Positions 1-8,031 of a DNA stretch of 32,640 nt are shown one piece after another. Both the position numbers and the translations under genes were made by a program. The DNA comes from Paraburkholderia sp. C35 (GTDB taxonomy: Bacteria > Pseudomonadota > Gammaproteobacteria > Burkholderiales > Burkholderiaceae): NCBI RefSeq assembly GCF_003121405.1, contig NZ_QBUY01000104.1:1-32640 (forward strand), read 5' to 3'. Each line of letters starts with the position of its first letter. Positions within the stretch are counted from its first letter, which is position 1. Below the pieces are notes generated by a model. The model did not search any database. It was not told the origin of the DNA and saw nothing but the letters and a program-made list of their open reading frames with translations.

Positions 1-74
1 ACCCCGAACCCAAACCCCATTCCCGTCGTACACTCCCTCATCCACGAACCCTTGCGCCGCAAAGAGGCCCCCTC

Positions 75-779
75 ATGTCCGACGATACGCTCAACACCAG
101 CCGGCCTCGCGATCCGGCGAAATCCGACCTGCTGCATCTGCTCGACGGCGTCGAACAGTTCACCGACGAGGTCTTTCCCGCCACGCAGGCGCTGTTCGAA
201 AGCCTCGCGCAAGGCCAGGCGCCGCACACGCAATTCATCACCTGCGCCGATTCCCGCGTCTCGCCGGAAATGATTACCCAGACCCATCCCGGCGAACTGT
301 TCGTGTGCCGCAACATCGGTAATATCGTGCCGGCCTATGGCGAGATGCTGGGCGGCGTGTCGGCTGTCGTCGAGTACGCGGTGCTGGCGCTCAACGTGCG
401 GCAGATCGTGATATGCGGACACAGCGACTGCGGCGCCATGCGCGGCCTCGCCGGCAACGTGCCGCTGACGGCGGAAGACATGCCCACCGTCAGCGCATGG
501 CTGCGCAACGCGGAAACGGCTCGCAGCGTCGTGCAGGCGCGCGAGGTCGACAGCGACCATCTCGTGCAGGCGCTCGTCGAGGAAAATATCCGGCTGCAAC
601 TGATGCATCTGCGCACGCATCCGTCCGTCGCGGGACGGCTCGCGCAGAAGCGCCTGGAAGTGTCGGGCTGGGTCTACGACATCGGCCATGGACGCATTTC
701 CGTGTTCAATGAAGACGATGACCGCTTCGAAAGCCTCGGTGACGCTCGCACGCGGATCCAGAAGGAGCAGGGCGGCTGA
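75..779 (+). CDS. can: Beta-class carbonic anhydrase
   Basis: A 234-residue cytosolic beta-carbonic anhydrase that interconverts CO2 and bicarbonate. The zinc site is visible: C57 in a CADSR motif (C57-x-D59-x-R61), and H116 with C119 in HSDCG, giving the Cys-His-Cys ligands plus the Asp-Arg dyad typical of the family. Length is normal for the class (about 200-230 residues). The ATG at 75 follows an AGAGG-like Shine-Dalgarno. It is convergent with the MocR-type gene, separated by about 78 bases with no clear terminator. Bicarbonate supply for carboxylases is the usual role. Identification is by motif; the symbol can is a family-level assignment. Confidence 0.93.
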   Translation: MSDDTLNTSRPRDPAKSDLLHLLDGVEQFTDEVFPATQALFESLAQGQAPHTQFITCADSRVSPEMITQTHPGELFVCRNIGNIVPAYGEMLGGVSAVVEYAVLALNVRQIVICGHSDCGAMRGLAGNVPLTAEDMPTVSAWLRNAETARSVVQAREVDSDHLVQALVEENIRLQLMHLRTHPSVAGRLAQKRLEVSGWVYDIGHGRISVFNEDDDRFESLGDARTRIQKEQGG

Positions 780-857
780 CAGGCGCCGATGAGACGCGTC
801 GACGGAGCCGCTGCAGGGCAGGCGCTTGCAGCCGCACCAATCGCCGCGTCAGCGCCG

Positions 858-2264
858 TCAGTCCCCCATCGCCGCCGCGCGTCGCAGGAAACCCATCGCC
901 CGATCGTTGTCGAGATAGGCGGTATTGAAGCGCACCCAGGGCGTCGCCTCGCCATGCGGCCGGTAGTAGCTGCCCGGCTGGACGGTGATGCCCGCACGCG
1001 CCGCCTCGGCGACGAACACATCCGAATTCGGCACGCCCGGCACGCGCGCCCATACCAGCGTGCCGCCGCACGGCTCATCGAACACTTGCCAGCCGATGTC
1101 GTTGAGCAGTTCCACCGCCGTTGAAATCGCGCCGTTCACGCGCCGCCGCAGCCGCTCCAGATGCTTGCGATACGTGCCGCGCTCGAGCAGCGCGGCCACC
1201 ACGCGCTCGCTAAAGCGCGTGCCGCCGAGGCTGGTGAGCGCCTTCACCTCGACGAAGTGCTTGATCAGTCCTGCTTCGGCAGCGATATAGCCGAGCCGCA
1301 GCGACGACGACAGACTCTTCGAAAATCCGCCGATATACACCACCCGCGTCAGCCGGTCGAGCGACGCGAGCCGCTGGGTGGGGATCGCCTGAAAATCCGC
1401 GTACACGTCGTCCTCGACGATCATGAAATCGTGCTCCTGCGCCAGTTGCAGCAGGCGGAAGCCGACATGCGGCGCTACATTGGTGCCCGTCGGATTGTGG
1501 AAGACCGTGTTGATGAAAAAGAGCTTCGGCCGGTGTTCTTTCAGCAAGGCCTCGACGGCGTCGACGTCCGGGCCGCTCGACAGGCGCGGCACGCCGACCA
1601 GTTCGATACCTTGCAGCTTGAGCAGCCCGAACAGGTTGAAGTAACCGGGATCTTCGACGAACACGGTATCGCCCGGTTTGAGCAGCATCCGCACCACGAG
1701 GTCGAGCGCCTCGCTCGCACTGTTCGTCACCATGATGTTCTGCGGCTCCGTCGCCACGCCGACGAACGCGAGGCGCTGCTCGATCTGCAGCCGCAGCAGC
1801 GGGTCGCCTTGCGGGATCGCGTAGTCGATCAGGCTGCGCGCGTCCGTGCGCGCCGCCTGGCGGATTGCCTGCGCAATGCCTTCGACGTCGCGCCACGCCT
1901 CGGGAATGAAGCCGATCGACAGGTTCAGCACCTCGTCGGGGCGTTCGAACTGCCGCAGGATCTGGTCGGATTCGGGCGTGGCGCGGATCGCGTCGAGCCC
2001 GCGCGTCGCCCGTGGCGCCTTTTCGAACTGTTCGGCGACGTAATAGCCGGAGCCGTGCTTAGGCTGCAGCAGGCCGCGCGTGGCCAGCCGGTCGTACGCC
2101 TCGATGACGGGAAAGCGGCTGATATTGTGCTCGGCCGCAAATTTGCGGATAGACGGCAGGCGCGTGCCCACGCGCAGTTCGCGCGACAGGATCAGCGCTT
2201 CCACCTGACCGACGATCTGTTCGGTCAACGGGGTCGCCGTTGCGACGTCGAGGGTGATCTTCAT
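858..2264 (-). CDS. MocR-family transcriptional regulator (GntR wHTH fused to class I aminotransferase-like domain)
   Basis: 468 residues from the ATG at 2264, which follows GGAGG; a GTG at 2300 in the same frame would add 12 residues. Residues about 8-78 form a GntR-type winged helix (LPSIRKFAAEH, then VIEAYDRLATRGLL and HGSGYYV). The rest is a fold-type I aminotransferase-like domain with the PLP lysine at K316 in GGFSKSLSSS. MocR proteins such as PdxR, GabR and TauR sense amino compounds through PLP and bind repeated operators near their own promoter, often activating a divergent operon. Here the divergent operon is the peptide/HDO/aminotransferase set, and five repeated motifs lie in the spacer. 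Control of that operon and autoregulation are inferences. The specific subfamily is not recognisable. Confidence 0.9.
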   Translation of the reverse strand: MKITLDVATATPLTEQIVGQVEALILSRELRVGTRLPSIRKFAAEHNISRFPVIEAYDRLATRGLLQPKHGSGYYVAEQFEKAPRATRGLDAIRATPESDQILRQFERPDEVLNLSIGFIPEAWRDVEGIAQAIRQAARTDARSLIDYAIPQGDPLLRLQIEQRLAFVGVATEPQNIMVTNSASEALDLVVRMLLKPGDTVFVEDPGYFNLFGLLKLQGIELVGVPRLSSGPDVDAVEALLKEHRPKLFFINTVFHNPTGTNVAPHVGFRLLQLAQEHDFMIVEDDVYADFQAIPTQRLASLDRLTRVVYIGGFSKSLSSSLRLGYIAAEAGLIKHFVEVKALTSLGGTRFSERVVAALLERGTYRKHLERLRRRVNGAISTAVELLNDIGWQVFDEPCGGTLVWARVPGVPNSDVFVAEAARAGITVQPGSYYRPHGEATPWVRFNTAYLDNDRAMGFLRRAAAMGD

Positions 2265-2333
2265 TCGCCTCCCGGTCGACCAGATTCGGCGCTCTAGCAC
2301 CTTGTCCTGGTCCCATGCAACATGATTGCTCTG

Positions 2334-2533
2334 AAAGTGTTCAGCCCACTTCGCCGAACACTTCGCGCAAATTGATCGAAAGTGTTCATTCCAGTCATCG
2401 CAGTTTACCGGAACAATAGGCCCAACGAGTTAGTTTGTTTGCATGAAAAATTAAGTGAAATACTCGCTAAATCAGTGACTTGGTCAACATTCGCCTCACT
2501 CTCCGAACACTGGGGAAAACGAGCGAACACTTT
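2334..2533. promoter_or_regulatory. Five AAAGTGTTC-type repeats, candidate MocR operators
   Basis: The core GTGTTC/GAACAC occurs at 2337-2342 (+), 2356-2361 (-), 2382-2387 (+), 2505-2510 (-) and 2525-2530 (-). Four of the five extend to (A/G)AAGTGTTC or close to it (AAAGTGTTC, GAAGTGTTC, AAAGTGTTC, AAAGTGTTC); the copy at 2505 is CCAGTGTTC. They sit 35-270 bases upstream of the MocR-type start in the spacer before the peptide operon. Pairs are about 19-26 bases apart, roughly two helical turns, as expected for cooperative binding. A weak promoter-like TTGTTT/AAATAC pair lies in the AT-rich stretch near 2435-2465, between the two clusters. Operator function is inferred. Confidence 0.5.
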
Positions 2534-2603
2534 AACTGATTCCGGGAAAACGCAACTGTATCGAGTGAATTTCCGAGGCCGTGCAAAAAAAGATGCGGCC
2601 CAA

Positions 2604-2637
2604 GCAGAACCTGAGAGAAAGCAGAACCTGAGAGAAA
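2604..2637 (+). repeat. Perfect 17-bp tandem duplication
   Basis: The 17-mer GCAGAACCTGAGAGAAA is present twice, head to tail, at 2604-2620 and 2621-2637. Its core CAGAACCTGAGAGA occurs a third time at 9082-9095, at the other end of the operon. The function is unknown; no riboswitch core was recognised around it. Confidence 0.85.
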
Positions 2638-3066
2638 CAACGAACGGCGGCCACTAACGAGAATCCGACCCGACCGCCCAGACCGAAATCGACCTTGAGT
2701 GCGCTCCCCTTCGTGGGAGCGCCCGGTTTGCACGTCGATTCGTCTGGCAGCGGCGTCAGTGCGACCCTCGGGCACACGTTCGGCACAGCGCGCATGGCCG
2801 TGATCGGCGGCGAGCCGCTGACAGACAACACACACGTCTGCCTGCACCGTCACGGACACAGAAGCTGCGACGGGCGCCGGCTCCACGACGGAGAACGGGG
2901 CTACATGGTTGAGCCTGCTGCGCTCATCGTTCACACCGGCAACGGCGTGGCGATGCTGCCTGCCGCACGGCTTTGGGTTTCTGGCTCCGGGTGTGAAAGA
3001 ACTGGCCACTATGGTGGACAGATTGTTAAGCAGTACAGAGTTAACGCCAACCCGAAGGAGATTGAA
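2638..3066 (+). other. Non-coding leader upstream of the small peptide gene
   Basis: About 430 bases without a convincing gene. It holds one strong hairpin at 2701-2722 (GCGCTCCC stem, six-base loop CTTCGT, GGGAGCGC) that lacks a following T-run. An open frame continues upstream of the peptide start from 2695, but it has no ribosome site and its composition looks non-coding. The sequence just before 3067 provides a strong Shine-Dalgarno (AAGGAGA). I see no confident promoter; a long leader transcribed from the operator region is possible. Confidence 0.4.
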
Positions 3067-3213
3067 ATGACGACCCAGACGCAGGTTCAGCAAGCGCAAC
3101 CGCAACAGCAATCCCAGGCACAGTCGCAAGGCGACAAACAGGACGACCGCAAGATCACGGTGGTGGTCAAGCCGCGCAAGGCACGGCCCGTACTGATCCC
3201 GGTTCACCTGTAA
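3067..3213 (+). CDS. 48-residue Gln-rich peptide, candidate RiPP precursor
   Basis: The ATG at 3067 follows AAGGAGA at a good distance. The peptide has two parts. Residues 1-21 are almost only Gln, Thr, Ser, Ala, Val and Pro with eleven Gln. After a charged linker (GDKQDDRK, 22-29), residues 30-48 form a basic, beta-branched, proline-punctuated tail with K35-P-R-K-A-R40, then three aliphatic/proline steps ending V-H-L. It is the first gene of an operon whose next gene starts 46-49 bases downstream. A short leader-plus-tail peptide directly before enzymes with RRE-like domains is the usual arrangement of a ribosomally made, modified peptide. No known precursor family is recognised. It could instead be a small structural partner of the oxidases. 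Product and modification are inferred. Confidence 0.6.
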   Translation: MTTQTQVQQAQPQQQSQAQSQGDKQDDRKITVVVKPRKARPVLIPVHL

Positions 3214-3262
3214 TGAACGCGCCGGCACCGCTGCGTGCCGGCCACGAACGGAGGCTGTCGTG

Positions 3263-4249
3263 ATGGACGACATTTTTGAACCACAAGCGTTTGTGCTGGC
3301 GGGAAAGTGTCTCAGCACGTCGCCTTCACTCGTCATCGAAGACGACGAGCATCAATACGAATTTCCGGCGTCCGTCGAAGGTGAAGACGCGGCGTCGCTC
3401 ATCAGCGCACTGCGCTCCGGCGTGAAGGCGGAAGAGGTGCTGGCCCGCTATACGCCGTATGAGCAGAAAGTGTTCGACCGTCTGAAGGAACTGCAACTGG
3501 TGCGCGCGGTCAAGCCTGCGCTGGCCCGCAGCGGCCTCGACGTGCTGCTCGAACTCGAAGATCTCGCCAACGAACTGCTGTATCGCACGCTCTATACGAA
3601 CGTGTTCTGGGAGAAGTGTTCGGCCGCGAATGCGCACGACGACATTCCCCTCAACGTGATCCACGGCATGATCGTGGAGAACTACCATTTTCTGTTCCGC
3701 GAGAGCTATTTCGACGCGCCGGTGCTGTCGTATGTCGCCAATACGGGCGTGCGTCTCGCGATGAACGAGTTCTACTCGGAAGAGTACGGGCACGACGAAC
3801 TGCTGCTCAAGGCGCTGACCACGCTCGGTGTGACGCGCGACGATCTCGCGCGCACGGTGCCGCTGCCGCAAACCATGGCGCTGTGCAATGCGCTCGCGTA
3901 CTGGGCGCATAGCGATCCGCTGTTCTTCTTTTCGACGCTCGGCATTCTCGAAGGCAAGGACATCAAGCAGGATTCCTTCCTCGACGCCGCGTACCGGATC
4001 GGCGTCGATCCCGTGTTGCTCAAGCCCGTGAAGGCGCATTCGGATATCAATCTGAACGGCGGTCACGGCAGCCTCACACGCAAGATCTTTGCGCGCATTC
4101 CTGCCATCGCCGATGCCGACGTGCGGCGCATGCGGGCGCAGACACATCTGTTCATCGAACTGTACGACCAGTTTTATACGGGCATCTGGGAACACTATTC
4201 GAACTCGCCCGCGCTGCTGCGCCAACTCGATGTCAACGGAGACGCATGA
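3263..4249 (+). CDS. Haem-oxygenase-like iron oxidase (HDO-like) with N-terminal RRE-like domain, copy 1
   Basis: 328 residues from the ATG at 3263, which has GGAGG eight bases upstream; an adjacent GTG at 3260 is possible. Residues about 22-82 look like a small strand-plus-three-helix module (L-I-S-A-L-R-S-G...E-V-L...K-E-L-Q-L-V), similar in pattern to PqqD/RiPP recognition elements. Residues about 95-315 are an all-helical domain like the iron-containing redox enzyme family (Haem_oxygenas_2, relatives of CADD, UndA and SznF central domain). Likely metal ligands: E139 and H142 (ENYH), E173/E174 and H177 (EEYGH), E230, H259 and H268. The third helix reads H-x3-N-x4-H (N263) with Leu264 where the sister proteins have Asp. 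It overlaps the next gene by four bases. Substrate unknown; action on the upstream peptide is inferred. Confidence 0.75.
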   Translation: MDDIFEPQAFVLAGKCLSTSPSLVIEDDEHQYEFPASVEGEDAASLISALRSGVKAEEVLARYTPYEQKVFDRLKELQLVRAVKPALARSGLDVLLELEDLANELLYRTLYTNVFWEKCSAANAHDDIPLNVIHGMIVENYHFLFRESYFDAPVLSYVANTGVRLAMNEFYSEEYGHDELLLKALTTLGVTRDDLARTVPLPQTMALCNALAYWAHSDPLFFFSTLGILEGKDIKQDSFLDAAYRIGVDPVLLKPVKAHSDINLNGGHGSLTRKIFARIPAIADADVRRMRAQTHLFIELYDQFYTGIWEHYSNSPALLRQLDVNGDA

Positions 4250-5244
4250 TGCAGGCCACCACCGCAGCCGATCTTTTCGCCGCACCGCGTTTTCGTCCCG
4301 GTGTGCAGCTGATCGAAGAAGACAACGGCCTGACGCTCGACTATCGCGAGCAATCGTGTGCCGTCGTCGCCGACAAGCAGGGCCCGCTCAAGTCATTCGT
4401 CGATTCGCTCCGGCGCGGCGATACGTCGATTCCCGAACTCAAGCGCCGTCATCCCGAACTCGCAAGTGAAGTCGACAGTCTGCTGGAAGAGTTCGACCGC
4501 CTTGGCCTGTTGACGGAAAGCGCGTTTCCGGAGCCGCGCGGCTGTCTGTCGGGCGAAGAGTTTTATCACCGGCTCAGAAAATTCGCGGCCGAAACCATCG
4601 AAGCCCATTCGAAATCGCGTCTCTTTCAAGGGCTGTGCGATCGCACGCTGCCGAAGAGCGCGCTGATCGGTTATGCGCTCGAATACTTCTACATCGTGCG
4701 CGAAGCACCCGGCCTGATTGCGCCGGCGCTCGCGCATGCCGAACCCGTCAAGGTGCAGAAGCTGCTGCAAGGCTTTCTCGCCTCGGAACTGAATCACGAC
4801 GACATGCTGCGCGACTCGCTGCAGGCCGTGTCGATCCGCACCGACAACCTCGACTACCTGATGCCGCTGCCTGCCACCTTCGCGCTGTGCGCGTCGCTGG
4901 GCGTGTATGCGCGGCAGCATCCGTTGAGCTTCAAGTCGCTGCTGTTCCTGTTCGAGCAGCCGAGCGTGAGCTTTCATGTCGAACTGGCGAACTATTGTCG
5001 CGAGATGGGCATGCCGGAAGGATTCTGGCGTCCGATCGCCCGTCACGCGACGATCAACGACGAGTTCGATCACGACGACATCTCGCTCAGCCTGCTTTCT
5101 GAAGTCGAGGCCATCTCGCCTGAAGAGCAGATGACGGTCAGGAAACACGTGATGCTCGCCATCGAGACCATGGTGCTGCAGGAGAACCAGATTCTCGATT
5201 TCTACGGCCGCCAGCCCGTTGTCAAACCGCGCATTTTTGCCTGA
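4246..5244 (+). CDS. Haem-oxygenase-like iron oxidase (HDO-like) with N-terminal RRE-like domain, copy 2
   Basis: 332 residues; the ATG at 4246 overlaps the previous TGA (ATGA) with GGAG upstream, so translation is coupled. The N-terminal module (about 18-92) is the clearest RRE-like pattern of the three: GVQLIEEDNGLTL, then PLKSFVDSLRRGDTSIPEL, then a final helix ending DRLGLL. The helical domain follows (about 105-320). Ligand-like residues are E146, E181 and H184 (SELNH), E237, H267, D272 and H276. The first-helix histidine of the sisters is Tyr149 (EYFY). It shares MPLPxTxAL-type sequence with the other two copies (PLP at about 207-209), showing they are paralogues. The different metal-site residues suggest different chemistry or a partly inactive partner subunit. 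Confidence 0.75.
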   Translation: MMQATTAADLFAAPRFRPGVQLIEEDNGLTLDYREQSCAVVADKQGPLKSFVDSLRRGDTSIPELKRRHPELASEVDSLLEEFDRLGLLTESAFPEPRGCLSGEEFYHRLRKFAAETIEAHSKSRLFQGLCDRTLPKSALIGYALEYFYIVREAPGLIAPALAHAEPVKVQKLLQGFLASELNHDDMLRDSLQAVSIRTDNLDYLMPLPATFALCASLGVYARQHPLSFKSLLFLFEQPSVSFHVELANYCREMGMPEGFWRPIARHATINDEFDHDDISLSLLSEVEAISPEEQMTVRKHVMLAIETMVLQENQILDFYGRQPVVKPRIFA

Positions 5245-5252
5245 GAGCCGTC

Positions 5253-6758
5253 ATGGAACGCTGGGATATCGATCGATACAGGCGGCCCGCGCTGGTGCCG
5301 TGTGCAGTGTCGGCGGGCCTTGAAGGACTGACCATCGGCGTCGGCGACGACGCCATCGATCTGTCGTTCGAAGGCGTCGCGTGCGACGAGGTGGCCGACG
5401 TGGTCACGCAACTGATGCGGCCAACGTCGGAGATATGGGTCGATCTGCACGAGGGCGCGTGTCCCGCCTGGATACGCGCGCTGACGGTGCAACTCGATGC
5501 GTTGTCGCTGATCGAGGAAACGGATAGCGGCATAGACCGTGTCAACGCTGAAGCGCAGCGCGCGCTCGCGCTATGTGACGAAGTCGGGCAGCGCCTCGCG
5601 GCCGTTGTCGGGCGACGGCCGGCGATGTACGACGATGTGTTGAACACTGTTCTCCAGATGCTGAGCGGGAGCAAAGCGGACGACCACGCAACATCGCTCG
5701 ATGCGTTTCCGTTTTCACACGATTCACACGAACAAGCCGGCGCGTTCGTCGACAACTTCGCGCTGCAATCGCTGCATTTCCAGATTGCGTACGCACGCCA
5801 GAATGCGCCGGAACTGCTGGTCGCGTGGCGGCGCGTGCTCGGGGAAGTGTTTCGGCAGACAGGCAAGCCATCACCATCAGACGACACATCACCCGAACAT
5901 CTACGCAGCATCGCTTCGCTCGATCCCGTCGATCTGCAGATGTACCTGTTGTCGTTCGCGCATTTTGTCGAGATCGCGCCGTTGCGCGTCGGCAGGCGCA
6001 TGACGTCGGTGGATACGGAGCGCTTCGATGCGCCGTGCAGCGGACTTGCGCTCGCCGCGCGCGCAGAACGGTTGTTGCTCAATGCGCTCGATCAACTGGG
6101 CAGCAACGCATACGCAGCGGCGGCCCTCGAAAGCGAGTCCATCACGCCGCTCGTGAAAGGGCTGTACATCGAGCAGTATCACGTCACCGATCGCTTCGTC
6201 GAGATCCTCGGGCCGCTGTTGTCACGCCGTCTGAAGCGCAATCTGCGCACGCGCCTGTTTCAGTATTTCCAGGAAGAGTACGGTCACGAAGCCTTCGAGC
6301 TCGCCACCTGCGTCGCGCTCGGCATGAACGAAACCGATGTGCGCGCCTCGGTGCCGCTGCCGCTGACTGCCCTGTATATCGACGCCTACACAGTGCTTGC
6401 GCACCGGCTGCCCACTGCCTTTTTCACGTCGATCATGGTGACGGAAGGCTTGCGCGATCAGCACAGTCCCGTGCACGAGCATATTGCAGCGCTGGTCGAG
6501 CACGCGCTGCACGCGGGCGACATCGTCGCAAAGCATGGCGAGACCAACGACGAACTGAATCATCCGAGCCTGTCGCGCCTGTTCCTCGCCGACGTGCCGC
6601 ATGTGAGCGCGGCAGAGCAGCGCTACAGCCTCGAGGCCGCGCTCTTCATGCTCGAAGTGAACATGCGACAACTGGAATCGGTCGCGTTCTTTTATGGCGC
6701 GCAGGCGCAACTCCAGTTTCATGGGCTTCACGAAGGCAGGAGGCCGCTTGAAGTCTGA
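5253..6758 (+). CDS. Long haem-oxygenase-like iron oxidase (HDO-like), copy 3, with extra central region
   Basis: 501 residues, starting eight bases after copy 2. Residues about 24-90 again resemble an RRE-like module, though more divergent. Residues about 95-290 are an extra mostly helical stretch absent from copies 1 and 2. The C-terminal domain (about 290-485) carries the most complete metal set: E307/H310 (EQYH), E342/H345 (EEYGH), E398, H428, D433 and H437. As in the sister genes, the last motif is H-x3-N-x4-H (N432). This makes it the best candidate for the catalytically competent oxidase, with the other two as partners. The end overlaps the start of the aminotransferase frame. The substrate is unknown; a peptide target is inferred from context. 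Confidence 0.72.
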   Translation: MERWDIDRYRRPALVPCAVSAGLEGLTIGVGDDAIDLSFEGVACDEVADVVTQLMRPTSEIWVDLHEGACPAWIRALTVQLDALSLIEETDSGIDRVNAEAQRALALCDEVGQRLAAVVGRRPAMYDDVLNTVLQMLSGSKADDHATSLDAFPFSHDSHEQAGAFVDNFALQSLHFQIAYARQNAPELLVAWRRVLGEVFRQTGKPSPSDDTSPEHLRSIASLDPVDLQMYLLSFAHFVEIAPLRVGRRMTSVDTERFDAPCSGLALAARAERLLLNALDQLGSNAYAAAALESESITPLVKGLYIEQYHVTDRFVEILGPLLSRRLKRNLRTRLFQYFQEEYGHEAFELATCVALGMNETDVRASVPLPLTALYIDAYTVLAHRLPTAFFTSIMVTEGLRDQHSPVHEHIAALVEHALHAGDIVAKHGETNDELNHPSLSRLFLADVPHVSAAEQRYSLEAALFMLEVNMRQLESVAFFYGAQAQLQFHGLHEGRRPLEV

Positions 6759-8031
6759 CGACGATCCCGGCAGTGCCGACGAAGACGAGGGCGGGCCACT
6801 GGAGGGCCGCAGGTCGCGCTTCGATCCCGTCAACCCGTACTGGGAGCGGTTCCTCGACGAAGCGGGCCTCGACATGACGGGCGCGCGCGGCGACGGCTGC
6901 TATGTCGAGACAGCCGATGGCCGTGCGTTGCTCGATTGCCTCGCCGGCTTCGGCACGGCCAATCTCGGGCACGCGCATGCGGCGCTGCTGGCGCGTTTCG
7001 CCGATGCGTTGCAGCGCACTTCGGTGAACGTGTTTCCGTTCGAATGCGCCGAGTCCCAGCTCGCGCTTGCCGGCAAGCTGCTGTCGCTGAGCGGCCAGCG
7101 CTTCGACAAGGTGTTCTTTGCGACTACAGGCGCCGAGGGCGTCGAAAGCGCGGTGAAGTTCGCGATGACAGCCACAGGACGCACCGACGTCGTGGCGTTC
7201 CGCGCCGCGTTTCACGGCCTGTCGATGTTTTCATCGTTCATGACGGGCAATCCGTTCTGGACGGAATCGCTGCGCTGGAAACCCGGCAACGTCCATCCCC
7301 TCGACGCACACAACCTCGCTGCCCTCGAAGACATCCTCACCAGCCGCAAGATCGCCGCCGTCGTGTTCGAGCCGGTGGCGGGATCGACGGCGGCGCAGCA
7401 CTGGAACGCGGACACGTCGGCGCGGCTGGCGGCGCTGTGCCGCGCGACGGGCCCGAAGCTGATCGCCGATGAAGTGTAGTGCGGGCTGGGTCGCACGGGC
7501 CGCTGGTTCGGCATCGACGCCGTCGGCATGGGCGATGGGCAGGCGGCACCCGACAGGATCGTGGTGTCGAAAGGCCTGACGGGCGGACTGGTGCCGCTGT
7601 CCGCCGTGCTGATGAAGGACGCCGATTTCGACGCCGTGTTCGGCGCGCCCGGCAAGGCGAAAGTGCAGGGTTCGACCTTCGGCGGCAACCGGCTCGCGAT
7701 GCAATGCGGGCTGCTCGTGCTCGATCTCGTCGAAAGCGGGCGGCTGGTAGAGAACGCGGCCGCGATGGGTGCGCTGATCGGTGAGCGGATCACTGCGCGT
7801 TTCGGCTCGCGCGTGAGCGTGCAGGGCCACGGTCTCGCGCTCAGCCTCAAGCTCGGTCCCGATGTCGACGCGAGCATGACGGATGTCTGGCTGGATCTGA
7901 TCGATGGCGGCGTGCTGGCGATGCCGAACTCCGCAGCGCCGGATTCGCTGCGCCTGTCGCCGCCGCTGATTTTCGGCGTGGACGAAGTGGAAGTTCTGAT
8001 CGACCGACTCAACGAGGCGCTACCGCAATGA
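6748..8031 (+). pseudogene. Class III PLP-dependent aminotransferase interrupted by an in-frame TAG
   Basis: One continuous frame of about 428 codons, normal for class III (ornithine/acetylornithine-type) aminotransferases, broken only by TAG at 7477-7479 (codon 244). The break falls in the conserved IADEVQxGxGRTG motif: the sequence reads IADEV, stop, CGLGRTG, and the codon expected there is CAG (Gln). A single C-to-T change explains it. The PLP lysine is intact at 7570-7572 (VVSKGLTGG) but lies after the stop, so the truncated product would be inactive. The start is uncertain: TTG at 6748 has AGGAGG four bases upstream and overlaps the previous gene by 11 bases; ATGs at 6721 and 6694 are alternatives. 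The stop overlaps the rarD start (ATGA). It may be a recent mutation, a sequencing error or readthrough. Confidence 0.85.

Noticed and set aside
2604..2640. CTGAGAGA sequences as a TPP or glycine riboswitch
   Set aside because: Only the short CTGAGA-like core is present; the other conserved parts of either aptamer are not found nearby.
2382..2657. 91-residue plus-strand frame in the regulatory spacer
   Set aside because: No ribosome site, starts inside the operator repeats, and it runs through the 17-bp tandem duplication.
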